A stretch of 64,000 nucleotides of DNA from Strongylocentrotus purpuratus. Its lineage: Eukaryota; Echinodermata; Echinoidea; Camarodonta; Strongylocentrotidae. Shown piece after piece: positions 1 through 11,880 of the stretch. The notes under the pieces are model-generated. The model did not search any database, had not been told where the DNA came from, and saw nothing but the letters and a program-made list of their open reading frames with translations. A program made the translations under genes and the position numbers. The stretch covers positions 13,126,981 to 13,190,980 of the forward strand of contig NW_022145613.1 in assembly GCF_000002235.5 (NCBI RefSeq), written 5' to 3'. Position 1 is the stretch's first letter. Each line of letters starts with the position of its first letter.

Positions 1-2577
1 CACATAAGGCTAAGCACACACTTGACCTGATCATCACCAGGGGAGAGAACCAGTTGGTTTCCAATGTTACTACCAGTCAGTCACTGCCATCTGACCATTC
101 TGTTGTTACATGCGACCTCAAACTATCACGTCCTGCGCATATTCAGAAGAAATTTAAGTCCCGATCCCTCAAGACCATCGACCTGAGTTCATTCGCAGCT
201 GATCTAGCATCATCAAGTGTCATCACCAACCCCCCAGATGATCCAGAACAGCTAGCGAACTTATTAGACAGTGAACTTCGAAACATTGTAGATTTACATG
301 CTCCAGAACTTGAGAAGAATGTTATTCTACGTCCACACGCCCCCTGGTACAACCAACATCTTAGAAAGGCGAAACAAGAACGTAGACGCTGCGAGAGGAG
401 AGCAACAAAGCCAACAAACTTGCAAATCGACAAAGAGATCTACCAGAAACATTGCAAGCTCTACAATGATCTACTTTATGAAACCAAGGAATTGTATTTT
501 CAGAACAAGATACAGGATGCAGATCAGAAGCAGCTTTTCCGCATATAATGAATGATCTGACTTCTCCTACTGCAGGTTCCTGTTTACCACAGCACACAAG
601 TCCATCTGAGCTCGCTCAAGATTTCAGTGACTTCTTCACAACCAAGATTAGACGTCTTCGCGACAACCTTGATCAGCAAATCTATGAAGATATCTCGGCT
701 GATATTTCTTCATCAACCCATCATCACTTCATGAATTTTGACGAAGTCTCACAGGACGAGGTTTTGTCAATCATTAAGACCTCATCTTCAGCATCCTGTG
801 CCTTAGACCCCTTGCCCACCATCCTTCTGAAGCGTTGCACATCTATTCTTGCTCCTCTCATCACAAAGTTCGTCAACCTGAGTTTCCAGACGGGCATATT
901 TCCCACAGCCTTGAAACACGCTATAGTGTTTCCAAAACTTAAGAAATCGAATCTACCAGTCAACGAACTCAAGAATTTCAGACCAATCTCAAACATCCCC
1001 TACATGTCGAAGGTAATAGAAAGGGCTGTCATGGGGCAATTTCTAGATTACCTTGAAGAAAATGCCTTACTTCCTAAAACACAGTCAGCTTACCGAAAGC
1101 ACCATAGTGTAGAAACAGCTCTTCTACGCGTAGAAAATGACTGCTTAGAGGCCTTAGACACCCATAAAGAAGTGATCCTCGTACTCCTAGATTTTACGGC
1201 CGCGTTCGACACTATAGACCATCCAATACTCCTGGAGAGACTTTCTGAGAATTTTGGAGTTTCAGGAAATGAAATGAAATGGTTCCACTCTTACCTTGCA
1301 GGAAGGAATCATGTGGTAAGAGTGAGCCTTGCTTCTTCAGGACCAGTAGAGGACACATGCGGCGTACCCCAAGGTTCGGTACTTGGACCGCTGCTGTTTA
1401 CCCTGTACACTGCCCCAATCCATGACATCATATCTGAGCATGGAATTCAGTCAATGTTATATGCTGACGACACTCAGATCTACCTGTCTTTCGACCCATC
1501 AGAGAGAGCATCTGCCGTTCTTCGAGTGAATAGATGCATAGCTGACATCCGCTCCTGAGCAGGCTTAAACAAGTTAAAAATTAATGACGGCGAAACGGAA
1601 GTTCTTCACTTTTCCTCCAGATTCCTCCCAAAAACTCCCTCTGTTACGGTAACAGTCGGTGAGTCAGTTATTGAAGCCAAGGCCGAGGCTAGGAACTTGG
1701 GAATCATATTCGATGAGCACGCCACTAGGAAATCTCATGTCGCAGGGGTGTGTCGCTCTGCCATGTCATCTATCAGAAAGATAGGTCAAATTCGTAGGGT
1801 TTTAGACCGGAAGACAACTCTCACTCTCATCCATGCCTTCGTCACCTCCAAACTTGACACATGCAATGCACTTCTTCCTAATCTTCCTGCCAACGAACTG
1901 ATGAAGCTTCAAAGAATTCAAAACATCGCAGCCAGAATCACAGAGAAAGCAACTGGTCTCACTTCTACCACATCCCTTCTCCGTAACCTCCACTGGCTCC
2001 CAATCAACAAGCGGATTCACTTTAAGATCCTACTTCTCACCTACAAGTCTCTCTCTAACTCTACCCCTTCTTATCTGTCTGAACTCATTCACACCTACAC
2101 ACCCTCCCGTGCTCTCAGATCCCAGAACAAACATCTTCTCCAGATTCCTCGTTTTAAGACCCAGTACTACGGCCGTAGCTCCTTCACCTTCAATGATCCA
2201 ACCCTCTGGAACTCTCTCCCGCTCGCCATTCGAACTGCACCTTCCATCCAGACCTTCAAGACTGCACTTAAGACCTACCTTTTTAAGAATTAATTATTAA
2301 TCTATAATTTGAATTGAAATTGTATATGCCTACAACTTGTAATATATAAATAAAATCTTGAACCATAATTGTTGTATCATAATTTAAGAATGAATTATAA
2401 TGTTTATCTATCTAGTTACTGTTATACTATTTTAGTTAAGATCTTGTCAGAATTTTTGTTTGAGGATAGTTCAATAGTAGATGTATGTAATTAATTAAGC
2501 TTGTAATACAATGTAAAGCGCATAGAGACATACCTTGTATAATGCGCTATAGAAATATAATTTATTATTATTATTAC
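1..2577 (+). mobile_element. L2-like non-LTR retrotransposon, 5' part outside window
   Basis: The element runs from the window edge through endonuclease and reverse transcriptase coding sequence into a 3' UTR of about 280 bases. The 3' end holds an imperfect hairpin (AGCGCATA at about 2518, ATGCGCT at about 2543) and then TTA trinucleotide repeats ending near 2577, instead of a poly(A) tail. This hairpin-plus-microsatellite end is typical of L2/CR1-type elements. A similar terminus occurs at about 51.06 kb. The clade call is by recognition of motifs and tail, not by phylogeny. Confidence 0.85.
3..2293 (+). pseudogene. Retroelement ORF2: endonuclease C-terminus plus reverse transcriptase, frameshifted and with one stop
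   Basis: The protein would nick target DNA and reverse-transcribe the element RNA. Codons from base 3 read HTLDLIITR and then SDH (90-98), the closing motifs of an APE-type endonuclease, so the N-terminus is off the left edge. The first frame stops at 546-548; the reverse transcriptase continues from 548 in another frame, a clear frameshift. Motifs in order are FRPISNIPYMSKVIE, FTAAFDTIDH (about 1189-1221), PQGSVLGPLLF (about 1367) and YADD (1459-1470), so the catalytic aspartates are intact. A TGA at 1556-1558 interrupts the frame, which then stays open to 2293 with the thumb and C-terminal domain (QNIAARI, LWNSLPLAIR). Two lesions make it non-functional, but it is otherwise well preserved and fairly young. 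Confidence 0.88.
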
Positions 2578-2673
2578 AGCACATGCCAACAAATATGGAA
2601 AGTCAGAGTTTAATTGCATTTAAAAGCCCAGCTCTTTAGACATAATAATTATAAGGTCAACATTTCAGGTGAA

Positions 2674-5600
2674 CTATATTGATTGACACCAATTTAAGTT
2701 AACGTGTGTTGTTAAAGGCTCTAATGGCAAATGGAATGAAATAATGCATTTTGCAGACTGGAGTCGTTTGCCTGATCTCATCCAGCAGAAACATGGATGA
2801 AGGGGGTGTTGGGGGTCCTTCATGATATTCTCAGCTTTCTTAAGAACACGGACAGAGCATGTATCATTTAGACTGAAATTTTCACCAACTTTTTTACCTG
2901 CTTGGTTCAACAACCTTTTGATTTTTTTGTTTGGTCACACTTCCTTAAACTATAATACCTATAGAGGCAGCCATATAGGATGGTACTCTCAACGACTGCG
3001 GTGTAGAAGAGTTTTAGAATAGTCTTGTCGACATGGAAAGATTTGAGTTTTCTCAGAAAGTGCAGTCTTACATGACCTTTTGCCAGAACATGTTTGCTCT
3101 GTTTTACCCAATTCAGCTTCTCATCAATTACTATACCCAGATATTTATATTTCGGAACAATTTCAATGACTGAATTTTGTAGGATAACTGGACTTATAGC
3201 AACATTTTGCCTTTTCCTATGATCGAATACAATTTCATTTGTTTTCTTTTCATTGAGTATTAGAAAGTTAGAATCGCACCACTGTACAAAATAGTTCAAT
3301 GTTCTCCTATATTCTGTTTCGTCATTCTTCGTGATGAGAGCAATGATGACCGTTTCATCGGCGTATTTAAGAATACTTGTATTTACACCATCAGCTTGGC
3401 ATTCATTCGTGTAGAGTATAAAAAGGATGGGAGACAGTACAAGCGCGTAGCCAGGATTTCATTTAGGGGGGCGGTAGTGAGCACGCGAAGCGTGCGAATC
3501 ACTTAAAGAGCGCGCGTAGCGCGCTCCCTAGGGGGGTGGAAGCAGGGAGGGGGAGTTTCTTTGAAAGAAGACGATTCGTTGTACCTTTCTCGACTCATAA
3601 TCCTTGTCTGAATTCAGTCCGCCCCTCCTGCGCATAGCGCGGAAGCTTTGACGTATTATTAGACAAAGAAGACGATTCGTTGTACCTTTCTCGACCCTTA
3701 ATCCTTATTTGTATTCAGTTTTTTTTTTTTGGGGGGGGGGCGACCGCCCCCACCGCCCCCCTGGCTACGAGCCTGAGACAGTACACAACCCTGAGGAGAC
3801 CTGGTGCTCGTTGACATTGGTCGCGAGAGAGCACCATTAACCGACACCTGTTGGTTCTGTTCACGAGGAAATCACCAATCCATTGAACTAGTGTGGGGTC
3901 AACACGAAGATCCCTGAGCTTTTCAATCAGCTTTGCTGCTGCCATGGTATTGAATGCTGATGAGAAGTCAACAAAAGTACCGCGAGCATATGTATCGCGG
4001 TTGTCCGTATGACGTTGAATAGAGTGAGCCAGTGACAACACTGCATCGTCTACTGATTTATTCTTTTGGTATGCAAACTGAAATGTATCCACCTGCTGCA
4101 CTAGAGGATCAAGGAGACGCTTGGATACAATTCGCTCAAAACACTTCATGACTTGCGATGTCAAGGCAATCGGACGATAGTCGTTCGGTTTCCTTGGGCC
4201 GCGGTTTCTTAGCAACAGGAACAATGACGGCAGACTTCCAGCAGTACGGGATGGTGTGCGTTTTCAGTGACTTTTCGAACAATGCTGCATATAGAATTGC
4301 CAACTGATGAGCACATTCTTTAAGAATTTTCCCTGTGATGTGATCTGGCCTATTGGCTTTGCGTGGATTCATCCGCTTAAACTGCTTCACCACTTCCCAT
4401 ATTTCGATAAGATGGTTGCATTGTGCAGGTTCATCAAACAATAGTTCTGGAGTAGTGGAGTCCCCACGATTTTCCCTTTCAAATCGACAGAAGAATTCAT
4501 TCAACTCATTGGCCTTGTCATGGGGATCAGATGCAAATAGGATGGGGTCATCGTTTTTCCTCGAAAAAAACCTGTCATCTCCTAATCCCCTTCATACATT
4601 TGTATGCGTCTCGGGGTTGTTAGTTTTGAAGTTATTCTCTAATTTGTCAGGGTATGCTCGTTCTGAATTTCCCTCTTTACTTTCTTAGCACTGCCAATTA
4701 ACATGTCTCGATCGTTGGCCGAGAATGCAACGATTTTTTGCTTCATTGCATCTCTTACTTTCTTCGTGATCCAAGGTTTTGGGTTAGGATATATTTTTAC
4801 TGATTTTGTTTGAACACAGGTATCTACGCAAAATCGTATGTAATCATTTATCTTTTCCGTTTCAACATTAATGTCTTCATTGCAGAAAATATCCCAGTTT
4901 GAGTTTTCGAAGCAAGATTGTAATCTTTCGATAGCAACTTTATCCCACACTTTAACGTCTTTTTTGATGGGTTTAGTTGTTTTAAGTTTTTATCGGTACT
5001 TGGGTAGAAGGTGGACGACATTGTGGTCCGAGTTCCCAATCGCAGGACGAATCACTGACTTATACGAATTGGAAATTAAACAGTAACATTGCTCCAAAAT
5101 CTTATTTTCACGTGTAGATTCATTAACACATCGAACAAATGTAGGAAGTATTTCGCTGAGAAGCTGTTCACAGTGATTAACATCTCCAAGAACAATTTTC
5201 GGTGACTCTGGGGAAGAACTACTCATAGATTGGACAAAGTCATAAACCATATTCGACGCCTCGTCCTTGTTAGCGTCTGGGGGGATGTATGCCAGGAAAA
5301 CATGGATTTGGTTAAATTCTCGGGAGAGGTAGTAGGGTCGTAGGGCTACACACATGAGCTCAATGTTAGCATTGCACATGATTTTCTTTATCTGAAAGTT
5401 CTGGCACCATCGCTTGTTTACATACATGCAAATTCCCCCTCCCCTCGATTTATTAGTAGCGGTCTGTGACCTATCGAGACGTACAATATCGAATCCATCA
5501 ATATCAATAATGTTGTCCGGAATGTCATTTGATAACCAGGTTTCAGTGAAACAAAGTATGCTGGAATCTCTGAACTCGGACAAATATTTGCAACCAGCTC

Positions 5601-5943
5601 GAATCTCATCAATTTTGTTTCTTACTGACCTCAGATTAGATAACGTAATTACTGGTAAGGGTGGTCGTTGTCCTCTCCTTCTGACACGTTGTCTTACACC
5701 ACTCTTTCTGCCACGGCGTCTGTTCCTACGCTCATCGGGAGGCGCCGTCCAGTGGTCATTTCTAGTTGGTACCCACGTAGGCAAGTCTAAGGGCGTGGCA
5801 TGCGACGCCACGGCTCCTTCGAGTTCACGCAGTACACGACGGTCATATGTAATGGGGTAGAGGGATTGCGCCGGAGAAAAAGCAATCAGAAATAGCACCA
5901 AACAGACCCACACGATGTTTAAAAACTTAACAGACATTTTCAT
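2674..5943 (-). pseudogene. Rex1/CR1-like retroelement ORF, split by a transposon and frameshifted
   Basis: Read on the minus strand, an open stretch from 5943 to 4990 starts with a hydrophobic, signal-like N-terminus, then a basic stretch, then the endonuclease domain: TETWL, RGGGICMYV, GDVN (about 5180) and NSDHN (about 5030). After a frame change come a linker (4950-4639), the RT fingers (RKANRPDHITGKILKE, 4504-4136), and NDYRPIALTS and FVDFSSAF (4224-3780). The frame is then cut by the hAT insertion at 3440-3775 and resumes with the catalytic box, here YADE (3354-3365) instead of YADD, and the thumb (KYKYLGIVIDEKLNW). The C-terminus (SGKRLQSAKC) lies at 2674-2913 in yet another frame. The start at 5943 is chosen because sequence upstream matches a different repeat. 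Dead copy; Rex1/Babar-like is the best guess from the C-terminal motifs. Confidence 0.82.
3440..3775. mobile_element. Non-autonomous hAT element with two internal satellite units
   Basis: The ends are inverted: the left starts CAAGCGCGTAGCCAGG and the right ends CCTGGCTACGAGCCTG. Both are flanked by an exact 8-bp direct repeat, AGACAGTA, at 3432-3439 and 3776-3783. An 8-bp duplication and CAGGGGCGTAGCC-like ends are hallmarks of hAT elements. There is no coding capacity. Inside are two copies, on the opposite strand, of the unit found about 21 times at 31.5-33.9 kb. The element sits in the RT gene immediately after the PQG motif; removing it together with one target copy would bring the flanking RT blocks into register. 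Confidence 0.85.
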
Positions 5944-6084
5944 CACTGCACAATAATCACATTGAAGCAAATGAAAAGTAACAGTACGTTTCCAAAGATG
6001 AAAAATAACGTGAAAATATGACTTAAATGGACGAGAATTTAAAAATCCCTGGTTGCCACAAGTGCAGCGCCCTCTAGCAATATA

Positions 6085-6345
6085 GCTAATCGACACGGTT
6101 TTGATCCTGGGGGCTCACAGTAACGAGGCCATTGCTTAGCCACTGAATCATGACTGTACGCAGCGGGGGCTATCGTACGTCGCCGCCCCCACAAAAACAA
6201 AAACAAATAAAGAAATGCAATAAGTCATCCATAATTCATTGCATTTTCCTCCGGTCCCCAACAGGATAAATTCCTCTGTAAGGCCATGCATTATGGTTTA
6301 AGGCTTGCCCACATAAAGATTTTTTTTAATATTGAAGCCCTAAAA
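6085..6345. repeat. Half copy of the 58.4-59.2 kb foldback repeat
   Basis: From ATCGACACGGTTTTGATC through the CACAGTAACGAGGCC block and the GTCGCCGCCCCCAC block, this stretch matches one arm of the palindrome at 58.6-59.0 kb. It then continues into that element's centre (AATTCCTCTGTA...GGCCAT). Only one arm is present. It abuts the 5' end of the Rex1-like element. Confidence 0.7.
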
Positions 6346-7109
6346 AAAATTGTGCTTCAAAATGATTATGAAGTGCTTCAAAAAAAGTAAAGAAAATATT
6401 TGAGTGACTGGTTTTACCATACCATCGATACCATCAATATCATCGGCACTGGATTCAGACGGTAAATACTGCAAATCGAAGTTACTGCCTGGCCAAACTA
6501 CATGCATTTTATGGATAATAAATCATTAAAATTGATGATAAATTATTGGCTGCTATCGATCGTCTAGCATCACTCTAGCTTGGGTTGGGCCGCGGCGTTG
6601 TGTGAAGGCGGAAGTGGAATTGTTTCATTATACGTATCATCAGAGATGTCAAAGAAAGGAGGCGAAACTCTTGTAATTTATTCAAACGCATTTGTGATTT
6701 CTAAAGCGGAACAGTGGGATGTGTAACATTCCACTTGGCTTTGAAGTTCCAGGCTCCGAACCGCGCTTCCACTGTGGGGACTTTCGGAAGCCAGTCACCA
6801 GTTTTACATTTATTACAACATATTAAATTACCGGCAAAATTTCAGTGAAAATCACAAACTTTATATGGGGACTGTATTGGGAATAGTGCATCAAACAAAT
6901 TTTCAAATTTAGTACTCCGTCCTTCCTATAATTTGTGTGTCAGAGTTGGTAAAAGAAAAATTACATCCTGACAAAAACTCAATATTTTAGGATAATACGC
7001 TAATTTGTGCATGTTTTAATGTCCCGTTATTGAATCCATGATTTACAATCTTCAATAATATTGAGTTTGCTAATGCGTGTTTTCGCGTGTTTCTTTAATA
7101 TTTCGTCCT
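6346..7109. other. Unannotated interval
   Basis: AT-rich sequence without a recognisable gene, exon or terminal inverted repeat. Confidence 0.5.
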
Positions 7110-7110
7110 T

Positions 7111-7196
7111 GTTTTCACGAAGTGACGGTAGTTAGGAAAATCGTAACGCAAAGTGAATGCAATGTTTTTTCACTACCGTCACTTCGTGAAAACAGC
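7111..7196. repeat. Short inverted repeat, MITE-like
   Basis: Arms of about 22 bases (GTTTTCACGAAGTGACGGTA and its complement) are separated by about 40 bases of spacer. Outer sequence is loosely symmetrical (TTTCGTCCTTG left, AAGGATGAAAT right). No target duplication was resolved. Confidence 0.6.
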
Positions 7197-7439
7197 GACG
7201 ATTTTTGAAGTTAAAAAAAAGGATGAAATTACCCAAGTTTGTGTTCGCTTGTTCCACTCTTTACACATTCAACAATAGATGAGAAATCATTCAAAGAGAC
7301 AGCGAACAGTTGCTGTGATACCATTTTCTGATGTAGGAATTCTAAATCTTGAAATTTCATGCGCTCATTTCATGCGCTCTCACCACCTGGTCAACAGTAG
7401 CAGATTAGCGCATAACTTTTTGGCGGCTTGGGCCTTGAA

Positions 7440-9290
7440 GCATGGGGTCAAAGATTGACAATATTTATTCAAACGTACATAACAACAAAACCATCGGTGG
7501 AATATTGTGTTCTAAAGTGTCCGATCACCTACCCATATTTTTAACTTGTGAATGCAAACTGCCTTGCAGTAAATCATTTGATGATATCGCAAATAATCCA
7601 AACGTAATATAGAATTGCTGAAACAGGATTTATTTTTCGGGGGATGGGCTGAGGTATATAATGTAAATGATGTCAATACTGTATATAAACATTTTAGTAA
7701 CAAATTGCAATATTATTATGAAAAGAATACTCCTTTAGGCAAAATGAGTAATAAGCGAAATAAACCCAGGAATCCTTTGATAACAAGAGGTTTATTGAAA
7801 TCAATACAAACAGGCAATCGCCTCTACAAATTACATTTACGCAATCCAACTGACACTAACCTAAACACATACAAAATTTATCGAAACAAATTAACAAAAC
7901 TAATCCATACATTCCGTAGATTGCATTTTCATAATAGAATAAAAAGGCCACTTCAAACACTACTGCAACTTGGAAAATTATCAAAGAGGTTATGGGGGAA
8001 AAAACGAATCCCCCACCCACCGATTATATCACATTACATGGCACTAAAATACGTGATCCTAGTCTTCATGCAAATTCATTTAACTCATTTTTTACGAATA
8101 TTGGCCCTGAACTCGTCAGCAAAATTAATAGAACTCACGCCCACCTTATAGAATATCTTCCCAATCAAAACCAAGAGTCTCTCTTTTAAAATCCGACAAA
8201 TCCTAGCGAAATTATTAACATTACCCAATCTCTTAACAACTCAAAATCCCACGGTTTTGATAGAATAAGTTTTCCTCTCCTAAAAGAAATAATGTACCCA
8301 CTTGCAAAGCCTTTAACTCAAATATTTAATCACTCGTTATCGCAAGGTGTTTTCCCTGATCTATTAAAAATAGCTAAAGTCAACCCCCTTCTCAAAAAAG
8401 ATGATTCTCACGAAATTAATAACTATAGTCCAATTTCCCTACTTCCAAGTATATCCAAAGTCTTAGAAAAAATCGTTCATAATAGGCTACACAAATTTAT
8501 CACTAGATACAAAATACTCAATTCAAATCAATATGGCTTCAGGAAAAATTACTCAACTGACTTAACATTAATTCAAATTAATGACAAAATTACAAGTGCT
8601 ATAGTTAACAAAGAGCATGTTATAGTTATATTCTGTGACTTGAGTAAAGCATTCGATACGCTCAATCGCGCTATTCCACTCTCCAAACTCAGTCATTATG
8701 GAATTCGGGGTCAGCCACTCTGGTTTAAAGATTATTTAACAAACAGAAGACAATATGTTACATTTAATACTTTGATTCTGATCCTCTTTTAATTCAATGC
8801 GGTGTTCCTCAAAGCTCCATCTTAGGTCCACTGTTTTTTCTTCTTTATGTAAATGATATTATTAATAGGCCTACATCCCCCTTCTTTCTTTTATCTTATT
8901 TGCCGATGACACAAATAACTTTTATTTCCATAAAGACCTTAATTCGTTAAACAATACTTTGAATTATGAAATTAACAAAGTATCAGATTGATTTAAATCC
9001 AATTAACTTTCTCTTAATACAAAAAAAAGACTCATTTCATTTTTTTTTTTAATCATTCTCATAATACAAAAGCACCTATATATATTAAAATCGATGGTAT
9101 GCTACTAGAGAAGAAAACTAAGTCCAAGTTTTTGGGAGTTCTTATAAATGAAACGTTGACTTGGAATGATCATTTACACCACGTTACAATGTGCATTTCC
9201 AAAAGTATTGGAATAATCACCAAAATATTTCATATTTCTTATCTTACTGTATGCTTCGTACATGTTTATCGTATGATATAATTGTACATG
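7440..9290 (+). pseudogene. CR1/Jockey-like retroelement, 5'-truncated and decayed
   Basis: The left end opens within the endonuclease: from 7454 the codons end in SDHLPIF (7520 onward), the usual endonuclease close. The linker and RT fingers follow at 7615-8190 in two overlapping frames. At 8292-8792 the RT reads NNYSPISLLPSISKVLEKI, QYGFRKNYSTD and LSKAFDTLN. A frameshift near 8790 moves the PQ-SILGPLFF box and FADDTN (8899-8910) into another frame. In the PQG motif the glycine codon is changed to serine. The thumb (KSKFLGVLINETLTWNDH) is at 9099-9200. Beyond about 9290 the expected C-terminal RT domain is not recognisable. Several frameshifts and stops make it non-functional. Confidence 0.8.
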
Positions 9291-9755
9291 ATTTTTCATT
9301 TAATTACTTTTGTAAACATTTTATTCGTTGTATTTGTTATTGTTCGAATTTATGTATTTTTAATCTGTTTAACTTGATATTCAATTCCTTATTTGTTCAA
9401 CAAATGACTAGAAACAAATTTCGAAACCTAGTTCTAGACCTTGTTAATCTGACTTTAATAGGTAATCTATTCAAATATCCACTGCCCACAAAAGACATTA
9501 CAAACTGACGATGTGTCTTTCTAGATTTTGGAAGATGTAATAGTCAACCTTCTTTTTGTCTCGTGGAATAGCTTATTTATATAATAGGGGTTCTCAAACT
9601 CATCTTACTTGTTCCCTGCCAATTCTCAATTCATTAAATGTTATAGCGCGTACTGCCATTTTTCTTTGAATACATTAGGTTTTTTAGGCTAGTTTTATAA
9701 GTGCTTCCTCACACCTCTATTCCGTAATAAATGCGCCGTCTATCTAGAAATTCCA
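9291..9755. other. Unannotated AT-rich interval
   Basis: May contain decayed 3' sequence of the preceding retroelement, but no motif or tail is clear. Confidence 0.4.
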
Positions 9756-9756
9756 A

Positions 9757-9954
9757 TCTTATTTATTATTTACCCGGCTTTAGCCTAGCTGCCATAACAG
9801 CGCTCCAGTATTTGTACTAATTTACATCACCTGGGTTGAGTGTGACAAATGTAGATCAATGTCTTGCAAAAGGACATTAGTGCCGCGGCGGGACTCGAAC
9901 CGCGGACCTTGTGATCGACAGTCCGGCGACGTATCCATTCGACCACGACACCTC
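9757..9954 (-). mobile_element. tRNA-derived SINE
   Basis: On the minus strand the element begins with a tRNA-like head (9954 to about 9881): an A-box-like TGGTCGAATGG and an exact B box, GGTTCGAGTCC. Ends resembling a tRNA acceptor (GTGTCG with CGGCAC) can pair. The anticodon arm is imperfect, so it is not a clean tRNA gene. A unique body of about 120 bases follows, ending in a GCCGGGTAAATAATAAATAA tail. Internal RNA polymerase III promoter, body and A-rich tail together define a SINE. Confidence 0.65.
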
Positions 9955-10619
9955 AATCCAATTAGCTCTCCAACCTTTTGTTCTCATCCGAGGAGGTGAG
10001 GGTGCCCCTTGAGAATCTCGGTCATCGAATGACGAACAATCCTTAACCTTGCATAATATTGATAGTGTATCTCATTTAAGTATAAGTCCGTGACGTTCTA
10101 TATTTATGTCTTAACTGTTTTGAATGATTACTAATTAAACTGTATATATCCGCGAAGTAACAATTCTGCATTGTATACAGTTCATAATTTAAGGAGGAAT
10201 AATCATTATAGCCGCTTGCAGCGTGGAGAATGTCGATGCTACACTGTACCAATAGTACATTTAGGTCAAAATGATATAAATTTGGTATAAAAAGACTCCA
10301 ATTTGTTTTCTTCTTCTAATACACTGATTTACAAAACGAATATGACTAGTCCGAGACGAATGTCAATCATTGTGATCCCCAACAAAAGTAGCCACATCAA
10401 CCTCTTCAATTCCCTCGCCGGCGATTTTTAGTTTACCATTCATACCTATTATTTTCCACCTACTCTTTATTAACATGACATTAGTTATCATTGAATTAAT
10501 TGTCAGTTTGTTAGCAATGCAGTATCTTATATATGTTGTTATTCACTTCATTCACGTCAATTTTAAAATCAAAATCAAAATAATCGGTAACTGTTAGCAA
10601 ATCATTCAAAAATATACAA
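9955..10619. other. Unannotated interval
   Basis: No gene, exon or repeat structure recognised. Confidence 0.4.
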
Positions 10620-10621
10620 AA

Positions 10622-10836
10622 TAGTGTCCCCCCCCCCCCCCACTGCGGGGTCGAAATGACCGCCTGCGTGTTCCCAAAATGTCCGGTAAAGGGGTACTTT
10701 TCACGCACCAAAGTCCGGCTCGTAGTACACAAAAATCCGGCCCGTATTGACTTTACACACCGGACTTAGGGGGTTGTTTTCAAAGGGAGGGAACACGCAT
10801 ATGCGTAACCTAAATAACACTGACTCGGGGGGGGGG
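10622..10836 (-). repeat. Dispersed repeat family A, copy 1 (partial)
   Basis: Begins in a C run and contains, in reverse orientation, the signature blocks of the family: a TGTCCGG/CCGGAC block, GGGAACACGCATATGCGTA, and AATAACACTGA next to a G run. The same blocks recur at 13.54-13.95, 17.66-17.73 and 31.11-31.53 kb. Confidence 0.65.
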
Positions 10837-11029
10837 GTGGGTTGGCCCTAATACTGATCTATGTTGAACACCACATCTTATCTTCTTACTTTCATATAAC
10901 GTTTGACCACACTGAACACACTGAAATCGTTTACTAGGAAAGACCTTAAACCATTCAAGAGGTAACCTTTGGATGCCATTACTACATCTATATCTCTTTC
11001 TAAGTATCTTATCAGTATATTGCAACATC

Positions 11030-11545
11030 TCTGCATTTCACACTTCATCTTCTGCCATTCTGGTGCACTCTTGCAATTTTAGTCCACTCCAGTTCTTGAC
11101 ACTTTCTTCCCAGTTGATTCTGGGTCTCCCTCTCGGTCTAGTTTCTTCCACTCTTCCCTTCAATACATCCTTTAAGAGGCTTTGGTGCCTTTTAACATGA
11201 CCAAAGTATTTGATTTCATATCCTCAACTATTAAATCCTACTAGTGCAATTTCTTTACGCCCTGCCATGTGCAATATCTCTTTGTTGGTTTCCATTCGTT
11301 TCCAGGATATTTTCATCACCTTCTATAAATCCACATGTCAAAAGATGTTATTCTATTTTCCATGGCCTTGCTTATTGTCCATGTTTCTGCTGCATGCAAT
11401 AGGACAGACACTACACAACAGTTTACTAGTCTCAACCTAAGCGCAAGTTTCACCTTTCTATCCGTGAATAAGTCTTTCACTACCAGAAATGTATTCCGAG
11501 TAATTTACATTCTTCTTTTTATTTCTGCTTCGCATCTGGCATCAT
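11030..11545 (-). pseudogene. RTE-like reverse transcriptase C-terminal fragment
   Basis: Minus-strand codons give AETWTISKAMENRI (around 11390), a MWIYRR block, and further downstream GRVEETRPRGRPRINWEE (around 11140). Y/A-ETWT...MWFYRRM...RGRPRITW is the characteristic C-terminal string of RTE-type retroelements. Several frameshifts and stops interrupt it and the catalytic core is absent, so it is a 5'-truncated relic. Confidence 0.65.
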
Positions 11546-11880
11546 CTGTGATAGATTGTCATGAGCGGGGGGGGGGGGGGGGTGGGGGTAACCCCCCTCA
11601 AATTTTGTTTATAAGTGTGTTTTAAAGGAAAACTCCCACTACTCAAATTAAAAACAAAACAAAAAACAATAGTTTCCTTATCCCCCCCCCCCCCCCCCCT
11701 ACTGAACGAAATATCGATCGGCATAATTTTCCAATTTCTGGAACATAAAAAAATATCTTTGAGCCTTCTCACGGGGGCTTTTTTAGTACTGGCGGGGGCT
11801 CTTTTTTAATACAGATTTCCATTAAATTGGTGATACCCATGAAACTCCTAAATTATTTGTTATTTCATCATTATCATTAA

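Noticed and set aside
4990..6096. Taking the Rex1-like protein start at 6096
   Set aside because: Sequence upstream of about 6080 belongs to the foldback repeat; 5943 is the first plausible start inside the element.
9881..9954. Functional tRNA gene on the minus strand
   Set aside because: The B box is good, but the anticodon arm does not form a clean 5-bp stem with a 7-base loop, and SINE body sequence follows.
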